A stretch of 41,243 nt of DNA, from positions 1 through 41,243 of the forward strand of contig CABUKU010000028.1 in assembly GCA_902492205.1 (NCBI GenBank), given 5' to 3'. Under the pieces are notes generated by a model. The model had not been told where the DNA came from and searched no databases. It saw only the letters and a list, made by a program, of their open reading frames with translations. Position numbers and translations under genes: made by a program. Positions 16,424-25,403 of this stretch are shown one piece after another; within the stretch, counting starts at the first letter, position 1, and every line of letters begins with the position of its first letter. The stretch is from an uncultured Bacteroides sp. Lineage in GTDB: Bacteria; Bacteroidota; Bacteroidia; Bacteroidales; Bacteroidaceae.

Positions 16424-17008
16424 ATGGATAAAAAGATAGAGTTAAAGGTTTTGGAAATATCAAATAGCCAGGCGGAGGCGAATGCTTATGCTTTGGTGTT
16501 GGAAGAAGTGTGTGGAAAAAGGCAGCTTCCTATCATTATTGGAGTGATCGAAGCTCAATCTATTGCTTTGAAACTGAAAAAGGTGAACTTTCCCCGACCT
16601 TACACTCATGATCTGTTTGTGAGTTTTGCCGAACTTTTTCAGGCTTCCTTGAAAGAAGTATTCATTTATAAAGCGGTTGAGGGAGTTTTCTTTTCCTATC
16701 TTTATTGGGAAAAGGATGGTGAGGTCTTTCAAATGGATTCCCGTACTTCCGATGCTGTGGCGTTGGCTCTCAGGTTTGATGCTCCCATATACACAACAGA
16801 AGATATAATGAATGCAGAAGGAGTGGTTGTCTCCGAGGAGATGTTTGAAGTGGAAATGGATGATGATTCCATTGAATCTATGAAAAAAGCTTTGAAGAAA
16901 GCGGTGGAAGATGAAAATTACGAGCTTGCTTCTGCTTTGCGGGACATAATAAAGCAACGTGAAGAGAGCGATGAAGAGGATGTTAAAGATAAAGAATTGA
17001 GTAACTGA
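16424..17008 (+). CDS. Bifunctional nuclease (BFN/DUF151) family protein with UVR motif
   Basis: This 194-residue cytoplasmic protein has an N-terminal BFN domain (about 1-140), seen in ALVLEEVCGKRQLPIIIGVIE, in KKVNFPRPYTHDLF and in SRTSDAVALALRFDAPIYT. The C-terminal 45 residues (ALKKAVEDENYELASALRDI) form a UVR helix pair like those of UvrB/UvrC partner proteins. BFN proteins have been reported to have DNase and RNase activity, and the UVR motif suggests contact with a Clp- or Uvr-type partner. Both are family knowledge and not visible here. It lies between the nucleoside transporter and rsmE, 13 bp before the latter. Confidence 0.88.
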   Translation: MDKKIELKVLEISNSQAEANAYALVLEEVCGKRQLPIIIGVIEAQSIALKLKKVNFPRPYTHDLFVSFAELFQASLKEVFIYKAVEGVFFSYLYWEKDGEVFQMDSRTSDAVALALRFDAPIYTTEDIMNAEGVVVSEEMFEVEMDDDSIESMKKALKKAVEDENYELASALRDIIKQREESDEEDVKDKELSN

Positions 17009-17021
17009 CGTAAATAGACTT

Positions 17022-17720
17022 ATGCATGTATTTTATGCGCCGGATATAAAGGCGAAAGCCGAGTTGCCCGAAGAAGAAGCACAGCACTGTGTGCGTGTGT
17101 TGCGGTTGGAGATCGGTGATGAGATTGTATTGACCGACGGAAAAGGATTTTTTTACAAAGCCGTGATAAGTGCAGTTGCGGGAAAGCGCTGCATGGTGGA
17201 TATTGTGGAAGAAACGGAGCAAATTCCGTTTTGGCCTTGCCATTTGCATATTGCTATGGCGCCTACTAAAAATATGGATCGTAACGAGTGGTTTGCCGAA
17301 AAGGCTACCGAGATAGGTTTCGACGAACTTACTTTTCTGAATTGCCGTTTTTCCGAAAGGAAAGTCATAAAGACGGAAAGAATAGAGAAAATATTGGTTT
17401 CCGCCATTAAGCAGTCACTTAAGGCATATCTTCCTGTTTTAAATGAAATGACGGATTTTGATAAATTTATCGCAAAAGACTTTAAAGGACAAAAGTTTAT
17501 CGCTCATTGCTATGAGGGAGAAAAGCCCTTGTTGAAAGATGTTCTGCGCAAAGGGGAGAATGCTTTGGTCTTGATTGGTCCGGAAGGAGATTTTAGTCCC
17601 GAAGAAGTGGAAAAGGCTTTGGCGAACGGTTTTGTCCCTATCAGTTTGGGTAAATCAAGATTGCGTACAGAGACGGCGGCTTTAGTGGCTTGTCATACAA
17701 TGAATTTAATGAATCAATAA
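17022..17720 (+). CDS. rsmE: 16S rRNA (uracil1498-N3)-methyltransferase
   Basis: The product has 232 residues: an N-terminal PUA-like part (residues 1-70, with EEEAQHCVRVLRLEIGDEI) and a C-terminal SPOUT methyltransferase fold. The SAM-binding knot is evident in VLIGPEGDFSPEEVEKA and SLGKSRLRTETAALVA, both hallmarks of RsmE. The enzyme methylates U1498 of 16S rRNA in the assembled 30S subunit. Length and start agree with the family. The DUF4836 gene starts 20 bp downstream. Confidence 0.96.
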   Translation: MHVFYAPDIKAKAELPEEEAQHCVRVLRLEIGDEIVLTDGKGFFYKAVISAVAGKRCMVDIVEETEQIPFWPCHLHIAMAPTKNMDRNEWFAEKATEIGFDELTFLNCRFSERKVIKTERIEKILVSAIKQSLKAYLPVLNEMTDFDKFIAKDFKGQKFIAHCYEGEKPLLKDVLRKGENALVLIGPEGDFSPEEVEKALANGFVPISLGKSRLRTETAALVACHTMNLMNQ

Positions 17721-17740
17721 TTATTAATTTATATAAGGTT

Positions 17741-19294
17741 ATGAAAAAAACGAATTTGTTCTTTTCTTTGTCAATGCTGGTGGCATTGGTGATGTTGGTA
17801 GCTTCTTGCTCCAAGAGTGTGGAGTACACAAATGTAATTCCGGCTGATGCTTCAATGGTTGTATCGCTTGATGTTAAATCTTTGGCTCAGAAATCCGGAG
17901 TAAAAGATGATTCGAGAGATAAGGTGATTGATGCATTTAAGAATGGTTTGGATGGCGAAACATTCTCACAAGTGGAAAAAATAATGAAGAACCCGGATGA
18001 AACGGGGCTTTCAGTGGATGATAAAGTTTATGTTTTCTGTACAGGGGCAAAGTTTGTGCCTTCTTTTCTTGCAAGAGTTTCTAATGTAAGCAAATTGAAG
18101 GATATGTTTGCTTTGCTTGAAAAACAACAGATAACGAAACCTTTGGAAGAAAAGAGCGGATGTTTCGTTACTGAAATTTCGGGACAGGCAACTTTAGCTT
18201 TCAATGAAAAAGCATTGGTCATTTATGCTCATTCCAATGCAGTAGAAAAAGTTATCGGATGGATGTCACAGACTGCCGACAAAAGTATGAGTGCAAATAA
18301 AGGTTTCCAGAAAATGGAAGGAGAGAAAGTAGACATGGCTACTTATCTTTCTATGGATGCTTTGATGAATGCTTCTTCGGCTCTTAATGGAGCACAGGGA
18401 ATGCCTATTTCTGAAATGAATGGTTTTATGCCCGAAGGAGTGAACTTGAAGGATATGAATTTGATTTATACTTTAAACTTTGAAAAAGGAAAGATTGCAC
18501 TTGGGGTTAGCAATTATACGGAAAATGAACAATTAAAGAAACTTTATGAAGAAAACTCAACGATGTGTTCCGACATAAAAGGTACTTTCTCTGATTTCTT
18601 CCCGGCTTCTACCATGTTTTATATGGCAATGAACGTGAAGGGTGAGGGAGTTTATGCTTATTTTCAAAAAGTGGCTAAGATTAAAGAAGCTCTTGCGCAG
18701 ATTCCTCTTGATTGGGAGAAATTAATCGGTTCTTTCAATGGTGATATTTCAGTGGGATTAACAGGTCTTTCTGCTCAGGGAACTCCGGCTATCACTGCTT
18801 ATGCAGAAATGAAAGACGATTATGTTTTGAAAACTCTTCTTACTTATAAGGAGATGGTTGCAGGCATGGGCGGCACTTTTAAAGAAAATGGCGAAAACGA
18901 CTATATGATAAGTGCACAGGGTATGAATGTTTATTTTGGTATGGCTAAAAATCATTTATACATAACTACGGATGAAGCTACTTATAAGAATATCGGTAAG
19001 TCGGTATCCGATCCGATGACAAAGGCTCCTTGGGCATCGGGAGTGAAGAATTCGGTTTCTTTCGTTGCACTAAACGTAAACAGTATTATGCAGAACCCAA
19101 TGGTAGGCATGTTGATTGGCATGAGCGGTCAGAAAGGTCAGATGGCTAAATCTATCTTGTCTTTGGTTTCTTATATTGACTTATCCGGACAAATGAATCA
19201 GACAGGCGGCATGAATATTATTTTGAATAATAAAGATATAAATGCATTGCAATTGATTTGCGAAGAAGTAGAGAAGCTTTCGGGAGCTTTCTAA
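17741..19294 (+). CDS. DUF4836-family lipoprotein
   Basis: The reading frame is open from 17690, but that part overlaps rsmE. ATG at 17741 gives a proper lipoprotein signal (MKKTNLFF...MLVASC, lipidated Cys23) and a 517-residue product. The mature region opens with IPADASMVVSLDVKSLAQKSG, the typical start of DUF4836, a Bacteroidota family in which tandem domains of unknown activity follow a lipid anchor. No catalytic motif is evident. It should sit in the outer membrane or on the periplasmic side. A terminator-like hairpin follows the stop. The function is unknown. Confidence 0.88.
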   Translation: MKKTNLFFSLSMLVALVMLVASCSKSVEYTNVIPADASMVVSLDVKSLAQKSGVKDDSRDKVIDAFKNGLDGETFSQVEKIMKNPDETGLSVDDKVYVFCTGAKFVPSFLARVSNVSKLKDMFALLEKQQITKPLEEKSGCFVTEISGQATLAFNEKALVIYAHSNAVEKVIGWMSQTADKSMSANKGFQKMEGEKVDMATYLSMDALMNASSALNGAQGMPISEMNGFMPEGVNLKDMNLIYTLNFEKGKIALGVSNYTENEQLKKLYEENSTMCSDIKGTFSDFFPASTMFYMAMNVKGEGVYAYFQKVAKIKEALAQIPLDWEKLIGSFNGDISVGLTGLSAQGTPAITAYAEMKDDYVLKTLLTYKEMVAGMGGTFKENGENDYMISAQGMNVYFGMAKNHLYITTDEATYKNIGKSVSDPMTKAPWASGVKNSVSFVALNVNSIMQNPMVGMLIGMSGQKGQMAKSILSLVSYIDLSGQMNQTGGMNIILNNKDINALQLICEEVEKLSGAF

Positions 19295-19302
19295 TATCAT
19301 TT

Positions 19303-19334
19303 AAGTTGGGAGTTGGGTAACCGGCTCTCAACTT
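19303..19334 (+). terminator. Terminator-like hairpin after the DUF4836 gene
   Basis: AAGTTGGGAG (19303-19312) pairs with CTCTCAACTT (19325-19334) with one G-T pair. It is followed by TTAATTTTATAAAG. It lies 15 bp before the ABC ATPase start, so it may attenuate read-through and not fully separate the units. Confidence 0.65.
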
Positions 19335-19348
19335 TTAATTTTATAAAG

Positions 19349-19993
19349 ATGAATAACATCAACCTACAACAGACTTTACCCAATGTTTTTGCTGACAGGG
19401 ATAGTATAGACTCAGATGTCTGGCACAGGAACGTTGATTTTCAGAAAGGAGAAACTTACCTGATAGAAGCGGCATCCGGAACAGGCAAATCTTCTCTTTG
19501 CAGTTTTATTTATGGCTATCGTAACGATTATCAGGGGATTATTTGTTTTGATGGCATAAATATAAAAGGCTTCACCGTGCCGCAGTGGGTGGAAATAAGA
19601 AAGAAACATTTGAGTATGTTATTTCAGGATTTGCGCTTGTTTACCGAACTTTCTGCGTTGGAGAACGTGCAACTGAAAAACAGCTTGACAGGTTATAAAT
19701 CGAAAAAAGAGATTATAGCTTTCTTCACAGCTTTGGGTATTGAGGATAAGTTAGATGCGAAAGTAGGTAAAATGTCATTCGGTCAGCAACAGCGTGTTGC
19801 GTTGATACGTTCTTTGTGTCAGCCCTGCGATTTTATTTTTCTGGATGAACCTATCAGCCACTTGGATGAAAACAACGGTCGCATTATGGGAGAATTATTG
19901 ATGCAGGAAGCAACTAAACAAGGTGCAGGCATTATCGTTACTTCCATAGGTAAACATATCAGCCTGAACTATACTAAAACAATGAAATTATGA
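19349..19993 (+). CDS. ABC transporter ATP-binding protein (LolD/MacB-like)
   Basis: The frame opens at a TTG at 19313, but that part lies within the terminator hairpin. ATG at 19349 gives 214 residues. It carries a Walker A (EAASGTGKSSL), a Q-loop (MLFQDLRLF), the ABC signature MSFGQQQRVALIRSL and a Walker B with LDEPISHLDE. The compact size and the adjacent FtsX-fold permease place it in the LolD/MacB/FtsE class, which powers extraction or mechanotransmission in the periplasm more than solute uptake. The permease ATG overlaps its stop by 4 bp. No adaptor gene is adjacent, so the cargo is unknown. Confidence 0.9.
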   Translation: MNNINLQQTLPNVFADRDSIDSDVWHRNVDFQKGETYLIEAASGTGKSSLCSFIYGYRNDYQGIICFDGINIKGFTVPQWVEIRKKHLSMLFQDLRLFTELSALENVQLKNSLTGYKSKKEIIAFFTALGIEDKLDAKVGKMSFGQQQRVALIRSLCQPCDFIFLDEPISHLDENNGRIMGELLMQEATKQGAGIIVTSIGKHISLNYTKTMKL

Positions 19994-21189
19994 GACTTGT
20001 CTGGAAACTCTTACGTCAACATATCAGTCTGCCGCAGTTGGCGGGCTTTTTCTTTGCCAACCTTTTTGGTATGATGATTGTTTTGCTCGGTTTGCAATTC
20101 TACAAAGATGTTCTTCCCGTCTTTACCGATGGAGACAGTTTCATGAAGAAAGATTATATAATCCTCACAAAGAAGATCAGTACATTAGGTTCTTTGGTAG
20201 GTAAAAGTAATGCTTTCACCGAAGATGAAATAAAAGAATTAAAGAAACAGTCGTTTACTAAGAGTGTAGGCGCTTTTCAACCTTCACAGTTCAAGGTTTC
20301 TGCAGGATTGGGAATGGAGTCGGCAGGCATACATATCTCTACCGATATGTTTTTTGAATCTGTCCCGGATGAGTATGTGGACGTCAGTCTTGATAAATGG
20401 AAGTTCGATGAAAGCAGTCGTACTATTCCGATTATTATTCCGCGCAATTACCTTAACCTTTATAATTTTGGTTTCGCACAATCGAGAAGTCTTCCCAAAT
20501 TATCGGAAGGAGTAATGGGGTTGATTCAACTGGATGTGCAGATGAGGGGAAATGGTAAATCAGAGATATATAAAGGAAATATTGTAGGGTTTTCCAATCG
20601 GTTGAATACGATTCTTGTGCCCGAAATATTTATGAATTGGGCAAACCGCGAATTTGCTCCCGATGCCAAAGCTGAATCATCCCGCTTGATTGTGGAAGTA
20701 AATAATCCGGCAGATGAGTCTATTGCCAAGTTTATACAAAAGAAAGGGTATGAAACGGAAGACAATAAGCTGGATGCAGGAAAAACTGCTTATTTCTTGA
20801 AATTGATTATCGGAATCGTCTTAGGCGTAGGATTGGTTATCAGTATTCTTTCATTCTATATTCTGATGCTGAGCATCTATTTGCTTTTGCAAAAGAATAC
20901 CACAAAACTTGAAAATCTGTTGTTGATAGGTTACAGCCCGGTAAAAGTAGCTTTGCCTTATCAAATGTTGACATTGTTTCTCAATTTGCTTGTCCTGCTT
21001 TTGGCTATCGGGTTGGTTTGCTGGATAAGGAGCTATTATCTGGGTGTAATAACTATGCTTTATCCTCAAATGGCTACGGGAGGTATATGGGCTGCGTTGA
21101 TTGCAGGAATATTGCTTTTTGTGATTGTTTCCTTTATTAATATTCTGGTGGTCAAAAGAAAGGTTCTTTCCATTTGGCTGCATAAGTAG
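19990..21189 (+). CDS. FtsX-fold ABC transporter permease
   Basis: This 399-residue protein has one N-terminal membrane helix (about 17-38), a large extracytoplasmic domain (about 40-255), and three C-terminal helices. The latter include LKLIIGIVLGVGLVISILSF and a last helix ending before VVKRKVLSIWLHK. This 1+3 topology is that of the MacB/LolE/FtsX superfamily. It couples to the ATPase encoded just upstream. The periplasmic domain shows no conserved motif I can name. Candidate roles are lipoprotein handling, peptide export or regulation of a cell-wall enzyme. Confidence 0.85.
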   Translation: MRLVWKLLRQHISLPQLAGFFFANLFGMMIVLLGLQFYKDVLPVFTDGDSFMKKDYIILTKKISTLGSLVGKSNAFTEDEIKELKKQSFTKSVGAFQPSQFKVSAGLGMESAGIHISTDMFFESVPDEYVDVSLDKWKFDESSRTIPIIIPRNYLNLYNFGFAQSRSLPKLSEGVMGLIQLDVQMRGNGKSEIYKGNIVGFSNRLNTILVPEIFMNWANREFAPDAKAESSRLIVEVNNPADESIAKFIQKKGYETEDNKLDAGKTAYFLKLIIGIVLGVGLVISILSFYILMLSIYLLLQKNTTKLENLLLIGYSPVKVALPYQMLTLFLNLLVLLLAIGLVCWIRSYYLGVITMLYPQMATGGIWAALIAGILLFVIVSFINILVVKRKVLSIWLHK

Positions 21190-21208
21190 TATGATTATTT
21201 ATTCTTGA

Positions 21209-21240
21209 AATTTCCGCTTTGATCATTTGAATTTCCGCTT
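21209..21240 (+). promoter_or_regulatory. Direct repeats 21 bp apart upstream of the RND operon (candidate LytTR operator)
   Basis: AATTTCCGCTT occurs at 21209-21219 and again at 21230-21240. Similarity extends outward (TTGA before, GA after). The 21 bp pitch, two helical turns, is the arrangement used by LytTR-type regulators, and such a regulator is encoded at the end of this operon. The repeats lie 37 bp upstream of the -7 box, a usual activator position. Confidence 0.5.
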
Positions 21241-21254
21241 CGAGAAATAAAATC

Positions 21255-21284
21255 TTTCTTGATTAATATGCTTGTTTACTTTTG
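21255..21284 (+). promoter_or_regulatory. Promoter of the RND efflux operon
   Basis: TTTC (21255-21258), an 18 nt spacer and TACTTTTG (21277-21284) approximate the Bacteroidota consensus; the -7 box is an exact match. Transcription would begin near 21291, about 22 nt before the ATG. The imperfect -33 box would suit activator dependence. Confidence 0.5.
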
Positions 21285-21312
21285 CCGTGAATCTTAAAAA
21301 ACGACAAAAGTA

Positions 21313-22359
21313 ATGAGAATATTAATGTGTTTTTGCTTGTTCGCTTTTTTGACAGCATGTAGCAAAACAAAAGAGAAAGAAAATGAACCTCCTATGACAG
21401 TACAAGTATTTCATGCGGAACCCTCAGTGAATAATGGCGAGCGGGAGTTTACATTTATTTCAAAACCTTACCGGATAACGGATCTATCTTTCCGTGTAGG
21501 AGGACCTATACTCCGGTTTGATGTTCAATCGGGCCGTTTTTTTCGTAAAGGCGATATAATTGCTTCGATTGACAATCGTGATTTTATTATCCGTAGGAAT
21601 AAAGCTGAGGCTGTTTATCATCAAACTAATTCTGAATATAACAGAATAGAGGCTTTATACCATAAGAATAATGTTTCGGGCAGTAGTTATGAAAAGGCAA
21701 AATCGGATCTTGCCATCGCTAAAGCTGCATTTGAAACGGCACAAAATGAGTTGGAAGACACCCGTTTGGTGGCCCCTTTTGATGGTTATGTACAAAGTGT
21801 TTATGTAGAAAGTCATCAGGATGTCCGTCCGTCTCAACCTATTGTTACTTTTATCGATTTATCCAAAGTAAAAGTTGAGGCTTACTTGCCTGAAGGGGTA
21901 GCCATGAAAATGAGAAAACAGCCACAGGAAGACAACTCTCATAATCTTGCCATCTATTTTGATGCTATGCCTGATAAAGAATTTCATGTTTTGGATACTG
22001 AACTGTCTATGAGTACCACCTCCAACAATCTTTCGTTTATGCTGACTGCTATATTGAATAATTCCACCGGCGAATTACTAGGTGGGATGAGTGGACGAAT
22101 GTTACTGAATATTGCTCGGGAAAAGACAGGAAATATTATATACGTTCCTCAGATAGCTATTTGCCATTCTCCACAGATGGGTTCTTATGTATGGAAACTT
22201 GGTGATGATAATCGGGTGAGTAAAGTTCCTGTTGTTATAGGAAATCTGGCAAACGGTAATGAGATTGAAATACGTGAGGGAGTCGGAACCGGAGATAAAA
22301 TTGTACTTACGGGACATCTGTTTCTTTCAGAAAATAAAGAAGTAACTATACAAGGATAG
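21313..22359 (+). CDS. RND efflux periplasmic adaptor (membrane fusion) lipoprotein
   Basis: The product has 348 residues and begins with a lipoprotein signal peptide whose lipobox is LTAC (Cys16). The body shows the adaptor layout: a split lipoyl domain (ISKPYRITDLSFRVGG and DTRLVAPFDGYVQSV), an alpha-helical hairpin between them (about 100-150), and a beta-barrel plus membrane-proximal part to the end. It bridges the RND pump and the TolC channel in the periplasm. The pump gene starts 6 bp downstream. Substrates cannot be predicted. Confidence 0.93.
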   Translation: MRILMCFCLFAFLTACSKTKEKENEPPMTVQVFHAEPSVNNGEREFTFISKPYRITDLSFRVGGPILRFDVQSGRFFRKGDIIASIDNRDFIIRRNKAEAVYHQTNSEYNRIEALYHKNNVSGSSYEKAKSDLAIAKAAFETAQNELEDTRLVAPFDGYVQSVYVESHQDVRPSQPIVTFIDLSKVKVEAYLPEGVAMKMRKQPQEDNSHNLAIYFDAMPDKEFHVLDTELSMSTTSNNLSFMLTAILNNSTGELLGGMSGRMLLNIAREKTGNIIYVPQIAICHSPQMGSYVWKLGDDNRVSKVPVVIGNLANGNEIEIREGVGTGDKIVLTGHLFLSENKEVTIQG

Positions 22360-22365
22360 GGAAGT

Positions 22366-25300
22366 ATGAATAAGTTTGTGAAATATTTCCTGAAAAACAG
22401 GTCGTTTACTATTTTACTTTTAGCTCTGGTGTTTGTGGGTGGTTTATACTCCTACCTTAAAATGGGAAAACTGGAAGATGCCCCTTTCACCATCAAACAA
22501 GCTTTGGTATTAACATCATATCCCGGAGCCTCGCCTTCAGAAGTACAGTCGCAAGTAACAGATGTATTGGAAGAGTCTATCCAGTCTTTGGGTGAATTAT
22601 ATTATTTGAAAACAGAGAACAGGGCGGGACTTTCAAAAATTACGGTTTACGTAAAAAAAGAAACCCGTGCCGATGAGATGCAACAGCTATGGGATAAGCT
22701 GCGAAGGAAAGTTAATGATGTACAAGGAAAACTGCCGGCCGGAGCAGGTCCCTCTGTTGTAAATGACGATTTTGGGGATGTACTCGGCGTATTTTACGGA
22801 CTGACAGGGGAAAATCATACATACAGGGAATTGGAGGATTGCGCCAAACTGATAAAAGATGAATTCCTGAAAGTGAAGGATGTAGCGAAGGTCGATATAT
22901 ATGGTACACAAACTCCGGTGATAGATGTGAAGGTACGTCCTTCGGTTATGTCAAACTGCGGCATTACTACAACTGACATAAAGAAAGCCTTTGAAGGACA
23001 GAATAAAGTTGTGGATGCAGGGGGAATTACCACCGGAACAAACCGCATTCGCATAGAATCCACAGGGAATTTTTATTCATTGGAAGATATATGCAGCCTG
23101 ACTATTGTTTCCCGCACAGGTGAGCATTTTTGTTTGTCCGAGATTGCCGATATTTCAGAAAGCTACCAGACTCCACCATCCAACCTTATGCGTATAGATG
23201 GAAAACCGGCTCTTGGGATTGCTATCTCTACTGTTCCTACCGGAAATGTGGTAGATATGGCTGAGGCAATAAAAGAGAGTGTTGATAAATTATCAGAGAC
23301 ATTGCCCGAGGGTTATACTCTGACTTCTATTTATGATCAAGGACATGAATCGGATGTTGCCAATCAGGGATTTATATGGAACTTGATTATTTCTGTGATA
23401 ACAGTAGTTGCCATACTGTTATTCTTTATCGGCTTTAAGAATGGTGTTTTAGTGGGAAGTGGTCTTGTGTTTTCCATTTTTGCTACGCTAATAGTCATGT
23501 TTGCTTCCGGTATTGCTTTGCAACGTATGTCGCTGGCTGCTATAATTATTGCTATGGGTATGCTGGTAGACAACGCTATTGTCGTGTCTGATTCTGCCTT
23601 GGTAAACATGCAACGGGGAATGCGTAAACGAGTGGCTATTATGAAAGCTTGCTCGTCTACTGCACTCCCTCTGTTAGCGGCTACTGTGATTGCTATTTTG
23701 ACGTTCTTGCCTATCTATTATTCCCCGCACATCACAGGTGAGTTGCTTTCTTCTTTGGTTGTGGTTATCGGTGTGTCGCTGATGTTCAGTTGGATATTTG
23801 CTCTGACACAAACTCCTTTTTTTATACAAGAGTTTGTGCGTCGTCCACGTCCTGATGAATTGAAGGCGACATTGTTCTCAGGAAAATACTATGACCGTTT
23901 TCGCACTTCTTTACGATATGTCATTAAACATAAGTTCGTAATGATAAGTATGTTGGTTGTAATGCTGGTATTATCGGCATGGAGCTTTAAGTTTATTCCT
24001 AAGGTGTTTGTTCCTTCTTTGGATAAGCAATATTTTACAGTAGACATGTGGTTGCCTGAGGGAACAAGTATTCAGGAAACCGATGGCTTGGCTTCAGATA
24101 TGGCTGATTATATTCGTAGCCATGAGCAAACCGAGATGGTTTCGGCATATGCAGGACGTACACCGCCTCGCTATTATTTGTCAAATATAGCTTTTGGACC
24201 GCAGTCCAACTATGCCCAGTTACTAGTGAAATGTAAAACGCCCAAAGAAGCACGTGAATTGCAGTCATCATTACAAGATTCTATTCGAATGAAATATCCG
24301 GCTCCGTTGATTAAAGTAAATAAATTTGAGTTAAGCCCCTTGGCGGAGGCGATGATTGAAGCACGTTTTCTTGGTCCCGATCCGGCTGTATTGGATTCTT
24401 TAGTAAATGTGGCTCTCAATGTGATGCATAAGAATCCAAAGGTAGCAGATGCACGTAATGAGTGGGGAAAGATGTCGTTAATGGTCCGTCCGGTTTATGA
24501 TCCCGTCAAAGCAGGGGCATTAGGTATAACTAAAGCATCTATGATGGAATCTGTAAAGTCCATAGAAGAAGGAACTCCTGTGGGTATTTATCGGGATAAT
24601 GAAAAGAAAGTTCCGGTATTGTTGAAATCGCAAACGGAAGGAGAAATGAGCAGCAGCTTCTTAGAAGATTTTCCAATTTGGAACGGAGAGAAATCGGCTC
24701 CGCTTTCACAAGTGACAAAACAGATAGAAACAACTTGGGAATACCCACAAATGCGTACATATAACAGACAGTTGTCTATGGCAGCTATGTGTGGGGTAAA
24801 ACCCGGTCATACAATGGCGGAAGTACATGGGGAGATACGTAGAGAAATAGAGAACATCCAATTACCTCAAGGATATACATTCTTTTGGGATGCTCAATAT
24901 AAAGACCAAAGCGAGGCATTACAGGCATTAATTAAGTTTTTTCCTTTGGCTTTTTTAATGTTGATAGTAATTCTGGTTGCTTTGTTTGGAAACTTCAAAG
25001 AACCTCTGATAATTCTCTGCATTCTTCCTTTGTCACTGATAGGTGTAGCGGTGGGAATGCTGCTCACTGGTTTTGACTTCGGTTTCTTTCCCATAGCCGG
25101 ATGGTTAGGGTTACTAGGTATGATTATTAAAAATGTAATTGTACTGATTGATGAAATTAATTGTCAATATCGCAGTGGCATAGGACTTTATACGTCAATA
25201 GTGGAAGCAACGGTGTCTCGTACCCGTCCTGTACTGATGGCAGCCACTACCACTATATTCGGAATGGTTCCTTTGCTTTTTGATGTAGCTTTTAGAGGAA

Positions 25301-25398
25301 TGGCGGTAACCATTGTGTTTGGTCTGACATTTGCCACGCTACTCACTTTGTTTGTTACTCCGGCATTGTATGCCATGTTTTATAAAATAAAGTCTTAG
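22366..25398 (+). CDS. RND multidrug-type efflux pump
   Basis: This 1010-residue inner-membrane proton antiporter has the twofold RND layout with twelve helices and two large periplasmic loops. It is about 40 residues shorter than AcrB. In helix 4 the proton relay reads GMLVDNAIVV (about 396-405), so the second Asp of AcrB (Asp408) is Asn. This occurs in many non-AcrB pumps of the family. The helix 10 Lys is kept in GMIIKNVIVLIDEI. The HAE-1 type usually exports hydrophobic or amphiphilic compounds, but bile salts, drugs or lipids are equally possible here. Confidence 0.93.
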   Translation: MNKFVKYFLKNRSFTILLLALVFVGGLYSYLKMGKLEDAPFTIKQALVLTSYPGASPSEVQSQVTDVLEESIQSLGELYYLKTENRAGLSKITVYVKKETRADEMQQLWDKLRRKVNDVQGKLPAGAGPSVVNDDFGDVLGVFYGLTGENHTYRELEDCAKLIKDEFLKVKDVAKVDIYGTQTPVIDVKVRPSVMSNCGITTTDIKKAFEGQNKVVDAGGITTGTNRIRIESTGNFYSLEDICSLTIVSRTGEHFCLSEIADISESYQTPPSNLMRIDGKPALGIAISTVPTGNVVDMAEAIKESVDKLSETLPEGYTLTSIYDQGHESDVANQGFIWNLIISVITVVAILLFFIGFKNGVLVGSGLVFSIFATLIVMFASGIALQRMSLAAIIIAMGMLVDNAIVVSDSALVNMQRGMRKRVAIMKACSSTALPLLAATVIAILTFLPIYYSPHITGELLSSLVVVIGVSLMFSWIFALTQTPFFIQEFVRRPRPDELKATLFSGKYYDRFRTSLRYVIKHKFVMISMLVVMLVLSAWSFKFIPKVFVPSLDKQYFTVDMWLPEGTSIQETDGLASDMADYIRSHEQTEMVSAYAGRTPPRYYLSNIAFGPQSNYAQLLVKCKTPKEARELQSSLQDSIRMKYPAPLIKVNKFELSPLAEAMIEARFLGPDPAVLDSLVNVALNVMHKNPKVADARNEWGKMSLMVRPVYDPVKAGALGITKASMMESVKSIEEGTPVGIYRDNEKKVPVLLKSQTEGEMSSSFLEDFPIWNGEKSAPLSQVTKQIETTWEYPQMRTYNRQLSMAAMCGVKPGHTMAEVHGEIRREIENIQLPQGYTFFWDAQYKDQSEALQALIKFFPLAFLMLIVILVALFGNFKEPLIILCILPLSLIGVAVGMLLTGFDFGFFPIAGWLGLLGMIIKNVIVLIDEINCQYRSGIGLYTSIVEATVSRTRPVLMAATTTIFGMVPLLFDVAFRGMAVTIVFGLTFATLLTLFVTPALYAMFYKIKS

Positions 25399-25403
25399 TT
25401 GGA

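Noticed and set aside
17690..17740. Upstream extension of the DUF4836 lipoprotein frame
   Set aside because: It overlaps rsmE and would bury the lipoprotein signal peptide; ATG at 17741 is the natural start.
19313..19348. TTG-initiated extension of the ABC ATPase
   Set aside because: It lies within the loop and 3' arm of a terminator-like hairpin and adds no conserved residues.
22366..25398. Asp to Asn change in helix 4 of the RND pump as a sign of inactivity
   Set aside because: GMLVDNAIVV-type sequences are common in functional RND pumps outside the AcrB group, and the first Asp and the helix 10 Lys are kept.
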